Shown here piece after piece: positions 1-5,988 of a DNA stretch of 10,851 nt. The position numbers and the translations under genes are program-made. A model generated the notes under the pieces. It was not told the origin of the DNA, did no database searches, and worked only from the letters and a program-made list of their open reading frames with translations. This DNA is from Curvibacter sp. (GTDB lineage Bacteria; Pseudomonadota; Gammaproteobacteria; Burkholderiales; Burkholderiaceae_C): contig DNQP01000164.1 of the NCBI GenBank assembly GCA_003500955.1, positions 1-10,851 on the forward strand. The letters are read 5' to 3'. Within the stretch, counting starts at the first letter, position 1. The number at the start of each line of letters is the position of its first letter.

Positions 1-196
1 CCACATAGGTCACGCGCAGACCGCTGGCCTTGAGCCAGCGCTGCACCACGTCGAAGGCGACCATGGCGCGCGCATGGCCCAGGTGGCAGAGGTCGTAGAC
101 CGTCATGCCGCAGACGTACATGCGGGCATGGCCGGGTTCGAGCGGGGTAAAGGGCTCCAGCGCACGCGACAGCGTGTTGTAGATGCGAAGGCTCAT
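1..196 (-). CDS. cysS: Cysteinyl-tRNA synthetase, N-terminal 65 residues (partial)
   Basis: Class I aminoacyl-tRNA synthetase that charges tRNA-Cys with cysteine in the cytoplasm. Reading the minus strand from the ATG at 196-194 gives [20 protein letters not shown], then the family's signature [20 protein letters not shown] at about residues 27-46. This contains the zinc-ligand Cys of the CGMTVYD segment and the HIGH-type ATP-binding motif as HLGH. The frame stays open to the window edge; the remaining roughly 400 residues of a normal CysS lie outside. The start fits the family, which usually opens with a short segment ending in LYNTLTR-like residues. No clear Shine-Dalgarno is visible before the ATG. 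It is divergent from the TPR gene at 326, with 129 bases between the two starts. Confidence 0.97.
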   Translation of the reverse strand, partial: MSLRIYNTLSRALEPFTPLEPGHARMYVCGMTVYDLCHLGHARAMVAFDVVQRWLKASGLRVTYV

Positions 197-325
197 GGAT
201 CGGTCGGGAACCGGTGCGCAGGCGGGTGAGGCAGCGGTTACTTAAAGGGGGGCGGGGCTACAATCCACCGCAGTATATAGTCCCGGCCCGCTCATCAAGA
301 CCGGGTCATCCCCAGCCCCGGCGCC
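197..325. promoter_or_regulatory. Divergent intergenic region with a possible plus-strand promoter
   Basis: These 129 bases separate the starts of cysS (minus) and the first TPR gene (plus), so promoters for both should lie here. On the plus strand a -10-like TACAAT sits at 259-264, about 55 bases before the ATG at 326. The best -35 candidate is TTACTT at 238-243, with a short 15-base spacer, so the match is only fair. For cysS no convincing hexamer pair was found by eye. A run of G residues lies between the two hexamers (247-256). Confidence 0.35.
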
Positions 326-835
326 ATGACCCCAGCCCACTTCCTGTTTCGCCTGCTCCCCCTGCTGCTGGTCCTGCTCGCGGCCCCGATGGCATGGGCC
401 GATGTCTACGGCGACGTGAGCCAGCTCGTGCGCGGTGGACGCCTGGCGGAGGCCGAGGCCCTCGCCGACCGCCATCTCAAGGCCAAGCCGAGAGATCCGC
501 AGATGCGCTACTTCAAAGGCCTGATCCAGCGTGACAGCGGGCGCCAGGCGGAAGCCTTGGAGACCTTCACCAAGCTCACCGAGGATTACCCCGAGCTGCC
601 CGAGCCCTACAACGGCCTGGCCGTCATCTACGCAGCCCAGGGCGACTACGACCGTGCGCGTGCCGCGCTGGAGCTCGCCATCCGGGCCAACCCGGCCTAC
701 GCCACGGCACACGAGAACCTTGGCGACCTGCACAGCCGCCTGGCCCGACAGTCCTATTGCAGGGCTCTGCAAAACGATCCGGGCAATGGCGATCTCACGA
801 CACGCATCGCCTCGCTGGGTATCACTTGCCCGTGA
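326..835 (+). CDS. Exported tetratricopeptide-repeat protein (first of two tandem paralogues)
   Basis: A 169-residue protein with a classic signal peptide: a hydrophobic stretch at about residues 7-20 and a likely signal peptidase I cleavage after AWA at residue 25. The mature part is TPR-like. Helical pairs cover about residues 28-55 (SQLVRGGRLAEAEALADRHL), 60-90, 93-125 (PYNGLAVIYAAQGDYDRARA) and 126-150. There is no catalytic domain, so a periplasmic scaffold or adaptor role is inferred. It aligns without gaps to residues 29-149 of the next protein (about 78 of 121 identical by hand count), so the two are tandem duplicates. This copy lacks the proline-rich linker and C-terminal domain of its neighbour. 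It carries an unpaired Cys at residue 145 where the paralogue has Ser. The exact partner is unknown. Confidence 0.87.
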   Translation: MTPAHFLFRLLPLLLVLLAAPMAWADVYGDVSQLVRGGRLAEAEALADRHLKAKPRDPQMRYFKGLIQRDSGRQAEALETFTKLTEDYPELPEPYNGLAVIYAAQGDYDRARAALELAIRANPAYATAHENLGDLHSRLARQSYCRALQNDPGNGDLTTRIASLGITCP

Positions 836-873
836 GACCGGTGTCAACGGGCGGCATCTGCACCCGGCCGGTC
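836..873 (+). other. Hairpin between the two TPR genes
   Basis: GACCGG at 836-841 pairs with CCGGTC at 868-873, and inside it CGGG at 848-851 can pair with CCCG at 863-866. The structure starts just after the first TPR stop codon. No T-run follows, so it is not a convincing intrinsic terminator. It could protect a 3' end or reduce read-through into the next gene. Confidence 0.35.
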
Positions 874-889
874 ACAGCATCGGCCCCTC

Positions 890-895
890 TACAAT
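890..895 (+). promoter_or_regulatory. Possible -10 box immediately upstream of the second TPR gene
   Basis: TACAAT at 890-895 ends only 10 bases before the ATG at 906. If used, transcription would begin about 3-6 bases before the start codon, giving a nearly leaderless mRNA. In line with that, no Shine-Dalgarno sequence is visible before this ATG. No good -35 hexamer is seen 16-18 bases upstream, so the call is tentative. The alternative is plain read-through from the first TPR gene. Confidence 0.35.
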
Positions 896-905
896 TTGCC
901 CGTTC

Positions 906-1949
906 ATGAAGTACGGCCACCCTCTCCACCGCTCCCTCCTCGGACTCGCCCTGGCAGGCATGCTGGGCCTCGCGTTTGCAGCGGACCATGACGACATCAG
1001 CCAGCTGCTGCGCGAAGGCAAGCTGGCCGAGGCCCAGACGCGGGTCGACCGTCTGCTCGCCGCCAAGCCGCGCGACCCGCAGCTGCGCCTGTACAAGGGC
1101 GTCATCCAGCGTGAGACCGGGCGTACCAACGAGGCCCTCGCCACCTTCGGCAAGCTCAGCGAGGACCATCCCGAGCTGCCCGAGCCTTACAACAACCTGG
1201 CCGTCATCTACGCGTCCCAAGGGCAATATGACAAGGCGCGCGTGGTGCTCGAAAAGGCCCTGCGCACCCACCCCAGCTATGCCACGGCCCACGACAATCT
1301 GGCCGACGTCTACGCACGCCTGGCCAGCCAGGCCTACAGCAAGGCCCTGCAGCTCGAGGGCACGACGCCATCGCCTGCCCGCCTGGCCATGATCCGCGAC
1401 CTGGCCCCCGCTGGCGGCGCCCCCCGCTCCGTGACGCTGGCCGCCGCACCGGCGACCCCGCCGGCGACCCCGCCGGCGACGCCGCCGCCGCCTCCTCCCG
1501 TGGTCAAGCCCCCGGCACCACCCGCTCCCGCAGTTGCGGCGGTGCCATCGCCGGCCTCGACGCCGGCACCGGCCCGCCCCGCCCCGCCCCCGGTGGTGGC
1601 ACCGACCGATGGTGTGCGCGAGGTCGAGCAGGCTGTGCGTGCCTGGGCCCAGGCCTGGTCGGACCGGGACATGAACCGCTACCTGGGCGCCTATGACGCC
1701 GCCTTCGAAACGCCAGGTCGTCAGGGCCGCAGCGCCTGGGAGCAGGACCGGCGTGCACGCATCCTGAGCAAGTCGCGCATCACGGTCCAGCTCATGGACT
1801 TGCAGATCACTGTCCAGGGACAGCGTGCCGTGGCAAAATTCCGCCAGGACTACAAGGCCGACAGCCTGGCCGTTCTGAGCCGCAAGACGCTGGAGCTGGC
1901 CCGGACCGGGAACCGCTGGCTGATCGTCAAGGAAAGTTCTGGCGGCTGA
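906..1949 (+). CDS. Exported TPR protein with proline-rich linker and NTF2-like C-terminal domain
   Basis: A 347-residue protein. Residues 1-26 are a signal peptide (hydrophobic core LLGLALAGMLGLAFA). Residues 29-150 are TPR units matching the upstream paralogue without gaps. Residues 180-233 form a linker made almost only of Ala, Pro, Thr and Val, including three tandem ATPP units. Residues 236-347 form an alpha/beta NTF2/SnoaL-like domain (VEQAVRAWAQAWSDRDMNRY at its start, NRWLIVKESSGG at the end). This resembles the C-terminal domain of the neighbouring L,D-transpeptidase and the NTF2-like domain of Helicobacter Csd6. The ATG at 906 was chosen because a signal peptide begins there; the frame is open further upstream but overlaps the first TPR gene. 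A periplasmic role with the downstream peptidoglycan enzyme is inferred, not shown. Confidence 0.86.
   Translation: MKYGHPLHRSLLGLALAGMLGLAFAADHDDISQLLREGKLAEAQTRVDRLLAAKPRDPQLRLYKGVIQRETGRTNEALATFGKLSEDHPELPEPYNNLAVIYASQGQYDKARVVLEKALRTHPSYATAHDNLADVYARLASQAYSKALQLEGTTPSPARLAMIRDLAPAGGAPRSVTLAAAPATPPATPPATPPPPPPVVKPPAPPAPAVAAVPSPASTPAPARPAPPPVVAPTDGVREVEQAVRAWAQAWSDRDMNRYLGAYDAAFETPGRQGRSAWEQDRRARILSKSRITVQLMDLQITVQGQRAVAKFRQDYKADSLAVLSRKTLELARTGNRWLIVKESSGG
1452..1487 (+). repeat. Three 12-bp tandem units encoding ATPP
   Basis: The unit GCGACCCCGCCG occurs twice and a third time with one change (GCGACGCCGCCG), in frame at residues 183-194 of the TPR-NTF2 protein. A 12-base unit keeps the reading frame, so copy-number change would only lengthen or shorten the proline-rich linker. 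Confidence 0.85.
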
Positions 1950-2001
1950 AAGGCAGTCATCGCCCCGGAGGGCCGACGTTCCGGACTGGTCTCGTCACGA
2001 C

Positions 2002-3234
2002 ATGAACCCTGGTTTTTTCACGCCACTGCTGCTTGCCTCCGCCTGCCTGCTGGCTCTGCCCGCCGGGGCGCAGACCGCGCGCGCGGCCACCTTGGTGCAA
2101 CGCGATCTCCCCAGCGCGAGCCCGGCCACCCCCGAGAGCCGGCTGATCGAGGTCTACCGCCTGACCGGCGCCGGGCAGACCCGCGAGGCGCTGCAGCAGG
2201 CCGAGCGTCTGGTGCACGACCACCCCAACTTCCAGCTGGCCCAGCTCGTTTATGGCGATCTGCTCACCACCCGCATCCGCCCTGTGCGTGACTTCGGCGA
2301 CGTGCCCAGCACACTGGCCAGCGACCACAGCGCCCAGACCCTGGCCGAGCTGCGCCATGAATCGCAGATGCGCCTCAAGGCGCTGCGCGAGCGCCCGCCT
2401 GCCGGCACCATCCCCTCGCAGTTCCTCGCACTGTCGCCGCGCAACCGCCACGCCATCGCGATTGACGCCTCGCGCTCGCGGCTGTACCTGTTCGAGAACA
2501 CCCCGCAACAAATCAGGCTGGTGGCCGATTTCTACATCTCTGTGGGTAAGTCCGGCATCGAGAAGATGGTCGAAGGCGATGCGCGCACACCGCTGGGCGT
2601 GTACTTCATCGTCAGCAATCTCGATCCCAAGTCGCTGAGCGATTTCTACGGTTCGGGCGCGCTGCCCATCAACTACCCCAATGTGCTCGACAGCAAGCGC
2701 GGCAAGACCGGTCGCGGCATCTGGCTGCACGGCACGCCCCCCAACCAGTTCGCACGCGCGCCGCTGGCTTCCGACGGCTGCGTGGTGCTCGCCAATCCTG
2801 ATCTGGCCTTCATCAGCCGAACGGTGGAGCCACGCACGACACCGGTGGTGATCTCGCCGCGTCTGGACTGGGTCGCGCCGCACAGCGTGCAGGCCGAGCG
2901 CAAGCCTTTCGAGGAGGCGCTGGCCGCCTGGCGCAGCGCCAAGTCCAGCGGGGACATCGAGCAACTGCTGCGCTTCTACACGCCGGACTTCCACAGTTTC
3001 GGCAAGTCGCTGGCCGAATGGACCCCGGCGCTGCGCAGCGAGGTGGACAAGGTGCGCGGCAAGCCCATCGAGCTCAAGGACCTGTCCTATCTGCGCTGGA
3101 CCGACAACGCCGACACCATGGTCGTGACCTTCGGTGAGGTCATGCCGGGAGAACGCAGCGGGCCGACCAAGCGCCAGTACTGGATCCGCCAGGACGGCGT
3201 GTGGAAAATTTTCTTTGAAGGAATCATCGGATGA
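2002..3234 (+). CDS. Exported L,D-transpeptidase-fold (YkuD) enzyme with NTF2-like domain, Csd6-like
   Basis: A 410-residue peptidoglycan enzyme. Residues 1-23 are a signal peptide (AGA before QT). Residues 47-89 look like a TPR helix pair ([20 protein letters not shown]). Residues 150-285 are the YkuD catalytic domain: [16 protein letters not shown] opens it, TPLGVYFI at 196-203 is a typical substrate-lining strand, and the active site is His243 (WLHGTP) with Cys260 in SDGCVVL. Most L,D-transpeptidases have SHGC; SDGC is typical of the YafK/Csd6 side of the family. Residues 302-409 are an NTF2-like domain ending [10 protein letters not shown]. This order matches Helicobacter Csd6 and Campylobacter Pgp2, which act as L,D-carboxypeptidases, so tetrapeptide trimming is as likely as cross-linking. 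It lies 52 bases after the TPR-NTF2 gene and overlaps ppiA by 4 bases. Confidence 0.9.
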   Translation: MNPGFFTPLLLASACLLALPAGAQTARAATLVQRDLPSASPATPESRLIEVYRLTGAGQTREALQQAERLVHDHPNFQLAQLVYGDLLTTRIRPVRDFGDVPSTLASDHSAQTLAELRHESQMRLKALRERPPAGTIPSQFLALSPRNRHAIAIDASRSRLYLFENTPQQIRLVADFYISVGKSGIEKMVEGDARTPLGVYFIVSNLDPKSLSDFYGSGALPINYPNVLDSKRGKTGRGIWLHGTPPNQFARAPLASDGCVVLANPDLAFISRTVEPRTTPVVISPRLDWVAPHSVQAERKPFEEALAAWRSAKSSGDIEQLLRFYTPDFHSFGKSLAEWTPALRSEVDKVRGKPIELKDLSYLRWTDNADTMVVTFGEVMPGERSGPTKRQYWIRQDGVWKIFFEGIIG

Positions 3235-3827
3235 ATCTGACTCTCGTTTCGGGGCTGCGCCGCAGCCTGCTGCTGGCCGCCACCGCGCTGTTCGCCGTCA
3301 CGGCCGCACAGGCCCAGGGTGCGGCCGCGCCCCGCGTCAAGCTCACCACCAGCGCTGGCGACATCGTGCTGGAGCTGCAGGCCGCCAAGGCCCCCAAGTC
3401 GGTGGAGAACTTCCTCGCCTACGTGAAGAAGGGCCATTACAACGGCACCATCTTCCACCGCGTGATCCCCGGCTTCATGATCCAGGGTGGCGGCTTCGAC
3501 AAGGCCATGGCCCAGAAGCCGACCGAAAAGCCGATCGAGAACGAGGCTACCAATGGCTTGAAGAACGACAAGTACACCGTGGCCATGGCACGCACGCCGC
3601 ACCCGCACTCGGCCTCGGCGCAGTTCTTCATCAACGTCAACGACAACGCCTTCCTCAACCACTCCGCGCCCACCCAGCAGGGCTGGGGCTACGCCGTCTT
3701 CGGCCGGGTGATCGAGGGCCAGGACGTGGTCGACAAGATCGCCGGCGTGCCCACCGGCAACCAGGGCATGCACCAGAACGTGCCCCTGACTCCCGTCATC
3801 ATCAACGCGGCCTCCGTGCTGCCCTGA
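3231..3827 (+). CDS. ppiA: Periplasmic peptidyl-prolyl cis-trans isomerase, cyclophilin type
   Basis: A 198-residue cyclophilin with a signal peptide (residues 1-28, hydrophobic core [16 protein letters not shown]), so it should fold proline-containing proteins in the periplasm. Catalytic landmarks are [14 protein letters not shown] at about 75-88 (Arg77 is the catalytic arginine), AQFFINV at 130-136 and GWGYAVFG at 151-158, the bacterial short-loop pattern. Its ATG overlaps the stop of the preceding transpeptidase gene (ATGA at 3231-3234). GAAGGA at 3217-3222 gives a good Shine-Dalgarno at 8-base spacing. Translational coupling with the peptidoglycan enzyme is likely. It is clearly paralogous to the next gene. 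Confidence 0.95.
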   Translation: MNLTLVSGLRRSLLLAATALFAVTAAQAQGAAAPRVKLTTSAGDIVLELQAAKAPKSVENFLAYVKKGHYNGTIFHRVIPGFMIQGGGFDKAMAQKPTEKPIENEATNGLKNDKYTVAMARTPHPHSASAQFFINVNDNAFLNHSAPTQQGWGYAVFGRVIEGQDVVDKIAGVPTGNQGMHQNVPLTPVIINAASVLP

Positions 3828-3838
3828 GAAAGCCCCCC

Positions 3839-4345
3839 ATGAGCAATCCCCACGTCGAACTCCAGATCACCGGCTTCGGCACCATCAAGATCGAACTCGA
3901 TGCCGCCAAGGCCCCCAACAGCGTGGCCAACTTCCTGGCCTATGTGAACAAGGGCCACTACGATGGCACCGTGTTCCACCGCGTCATCCCCGGCTTCATG
4001 ATCCAGGGCGGCGGCTTCGCCCCCGGCATGAACCAGAAGCCCACGGACAAGCCCATCAACAACGAGGCCAACAATGGCCTGAAGAACGACAAGTACACCC
4101 TGGCCATGGCGCGCACCAACGACCCGCACTCGGCCACGGCGCAGTTCTTCATCAACGTGGCCGACAACGGCTTCCTCAACCACACCGCTCCCTCGGCCCA
4201 GGGCTGGGGCTATGCCGTGTTCGGCAAGGTCGTGGCTGGCACGGAGGTGGTGGACAAGATCGCTGCCGTGAAAACCGGCCAGAAGGGCTTCCACGGCGAC
4301 GTCCCCAAGGAGGATGTGGTGATCGAGAAGGCCACCGCGGTCTGA
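3839..4345 (+). CDS. ppiB: Cytoplasmic peptidyl-prolyl cis-trans isomerase, cyclophilin type
   Basis: A 168-residue cyclophilin starting [20 protein letters not shown], with no signal peptide, so it is cytoplasmic. It shares [15 protein letters not shown] at about 46-60 (catalytic Arg48), AQFFINV at 101-107 and QGWGYAVFG at 121-129 with the preceding gene. The start at 3839 is preferred because the cyclophilin fold begins there; upstream the same frame runs through ppiA and reads as low-complexity Arg/Gly-rich sequence. It begins 11 bases after the ppiA stop, with a weak purine-rich GAGAAAG before it. The pair covers both sides of the inner membrane. Confidence 0.95.
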   Translation: MSNPHVELQITGFGTIKIELDAAKAPNSVANFLAYVNKGHYDGTVFHRVIPGFMIQGGGFAPGMNQKPTDKPINNEANNGLKNDKYTLAMARTNDPHSATAQFFINVADNGFLNHTAPSAQGWGYAVFGKVVAGTEVVDKIAAVKTGQKGFHGDVPKEDVVIEKATAV

Positions 4346-4359
4346 TCACCCCCCACGCC

Positions 4360-5163
4360 ATGATCGCGACCGCCCCCCGGTACGCCGAGCTGCAGGCCCC
4401 GGCGCACTGGCGGGTGGTCGATTTCATTTCCGACCTGCACCTGCAGGCCAGCGAGCCGCAGACCGTGCAGGCCTGGAAGGACTACCTCACGCACACCCAG
4501 GCCGATGCGGTCTTCCTGCTGGGCGACATCTTCGAGGTCTGGGTTGGCGACGATGGCCTGGCTGGCGACGACGAGGACGCGCGGTTCGAGCGCGAGTGCA
4601 TCGACGCGCTGCGCGCGGCGGGCGAGCGGCGCGCGCTCCATATCATGCACGGCAACCGCGATTTCCTGCTCGGTGCCGAGGCCGCACGCCGCGCCCGCTG
4701 CACCCTGCTCGACGACCCGACGGTCCTCGTCTTCGGAAACCGGCGCTGGCTGCTCAGCCACGGGGATGCGCTGTGCCTGGACGATCGCGACTACATGGAC
4801 TTCCGCGCCCAGGTCCGCACCCCCAGCTGGCAACAGTCCTTCCTGGCCCAGCCCCTGGCCCAGCGCCGCCAGATCGCGCGTGGGCTGCGCCAGCAGAGCG
4901 AGGAGCGCAAGCGCAGCGGTGCGGACTATGCCGACGTGGATACGCCTCTGGCCCGGCAATGGCTGCAACAGGCTCAGGCCACGGAGCTGATCCACGGCCA
5001 CACGCACCAACCCGCCGACCATGCGCTGGGAGAGGACCTGCGCCGCCGCGTGCTCAGCGATTGGGATCTGCTCGCCCGCCCGCCTCGCGCTGAAGTCCTG
5101 CGCCTGCAGCAGACGGGGAACGAGGTCTCGGTACGGCGCCTGCCGCTGGATCAGGCCCGCTGA
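4360..5163 (+). CDS. lpxH: UDP-2,3-diacylglucosamine diphosphatase
   Basis: Lipid A pathway enzyme that cleaves UDP-2,3-diacylglucosamine to lipid X (2,3-diacylglucosamine 1-phosphate) and UMP at the inner face of the cytoplasmic membrane. The 267 residues carry all metallophosphatase blocks: ISDLHL at 23-28 (Asp25, His27), LGDIFEVWVGDD at 54-65 (Asp56), GNRDF at 98-102 (Asn99), SHGD at 133-136 (His134) and IHGHTHQP at 211-218 (His212, His214). YMDFRAQVR with the helical cap that follows is typical of LpxH. The length is slightly above the 240 residues of E. coli LpxH, mostly because of a short N-terminal extension. It starts 14 bases after ppiB with no strong ribosome site, and a ppiB-lpxH arrangement is common in related genomes as I recall. 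Confidence 0.95.
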   Translation: MIATAPRYAELQAPAHWRVVDFISDLHLQASEPQTVQAWKDYLTHTQADAVFLLGDIFEVWVGDDGLAGDDEDARFERECIDALRAAGERRALHIMHGNRDFLLGAEAARRARCTLLDDPTVLVFGNRRWLLSHGDALCLDDRDYMDFRAQVRTPSWQQSFLAQPLAQRRQIARGLRQQSEERKRSGADYADVDTPLARQWLQQAQATELIHGHTHQPADHALGEDLRRRVLSDWDLLARPPRAEVLRLQQTGNEVSVRRLPLDQAR

Positions 5164-5165
5164 CC

Positions 5166-5978
5166 ATGCGGCGCTGGCTGGACCGCCTGCTGGGGCGTGC
5201 ACGCCAGCCCCGCCATCGCTTGCCCGAGGCGCTATGGCAAGCCACGCTGGACGCCTGCGCCTACCTGCGCGAGTTGCCGCCGCCCGAGCAGGAACGCCTG
5301 CGCGATCTGGCCACATTCTTTCTCGAGGACAAGGAATTCCACGGCGCCCAGGGCATGCAGATCACCGACGCCATGGCCCTGACCATCGCGGTCCAGGCCT
5401 GCCTGCCCGTGCTGCACTTTGGTCCGGGTGAGCAGCCGCTGGCCTGGTACGACGATTTCGTGGGCATCGTGGTGCATCCGGACGAAGTGCTGGCCCGGCG
5501 TGAGATCGTCGATGAGCATGGCGTCGTGCACGAATACGAAGAGCCCCTGGCCGGCGAAGCCATGCCCGAGGGCCCCATCATGCTGAGCTGGCAGGACGTG
5601 CGTGCGGCGTCGAGCGAGAGCGGCTACAACGTGGTCATCCACGAGTTCGTCCACAAGCTGGACCTGCGCGACGGCGTGGCCGACGGCTGCCCGCCCCTGC
5701 CTGCGGGCTTCATGGGCCGGGTCAGTGCGCAGGCCGCACGCACGCATTGGCTGCACATCATGGAATCCGCCTACGACGCTTTCCGGGAAGCCGTGATCAA
5801 GGCCGAGCGCTTCGGCACCGAGCCGACCTGGCTCGACCCCTATGGCGCCGAGCACATCTCGGAGTTCTTCGCCGTGGCCAGCGAGGCCTATTTCGTCAGC
5901 CGTGCGCGCTTCGCCACCGAGTTCCCCACCCTGCTGCCGTTGTTCGACGCCTGGTATCGCCCCGGGCCGATGCGCTGA
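5166..5978 (+). CDS. mtfA: MtfA-type zinc-dependent peptidase (M90 family)
   Basis: A 270-residue cytoplasmic metallopeptidase. The zinc site is visible as HEFVHKLD at 159-166 (HExxH with Glu160 as the catalytic base), and the third ligand probably comes from the EHISEFFAVASEAYF segment at 229-243. The N-terminal block (LPPPEQERLRDLATFFLEDKEF at about 37-58) is typical of the family. In E. coli MtfA binds the repressor Mlc and so affects the glucose transporter gene ptsG, and it has aminopeptidase activity; whether that holds here is unknown. Its ATG lies 2 bases after the lpxH stop, so it is probably translationally coupled. It ends 3 bases before the stop of the convergent DUF349 gene. Confidence 0.92.
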   Translation: MRRWLDRLLGRARQPRHRLPEALWQATLDACAYLRELPPPEQERLRDLATFFLEDKEFHGAQGMQITDAMALTIAVQACLPVLHFGPGEQPLAWYDDFVGIVVHPDEVLARREIVDEHGVVHEYEEPLAGEAMPEGPIMLSWQDVRAASSESGYNVVIHEFVHKLDLRDGVADGCPPLPAGFMGRVSAQAARTHWLHIMESAYDAFREAVIKAERFGTEPTWLDPYGAEHISEFFAVASEAYFVSRARFATEFPTLLPLFDAWYRPGPMR

Positions 5979-5988
5979 CGCTCAGCGC
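5972..5988. repeat. Inverted repeat formed by two convergent stop codons
   Basis: GCGCTGA (5972-5978) and TCAGCGC (5982-5988) are perfect inverted copies with a 3-base spacer. The TGA of mtfA and the TGA of the DUF349 gene are the inner ends of the two arms. It could act as a short bidirectional hairpin, but there is no T-run on either side, so terminator function is doubtful. Confidence 0.55.

Noticed and set aside
3134..3838. Open frame running through ppiA in a second frame into ppiB
   Set aside because: The translation before 3839 is low-complexity Arg/Gly/His-rich sequence overlapping the well-supported ppiA; only the ppiB part is real.
4210..5316. 368-codon frame on the minus strand across lpxH
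   Set aside because: lpxH has every metallophosphatase motif on the plus strand; the antisense frame has no signal of its own.
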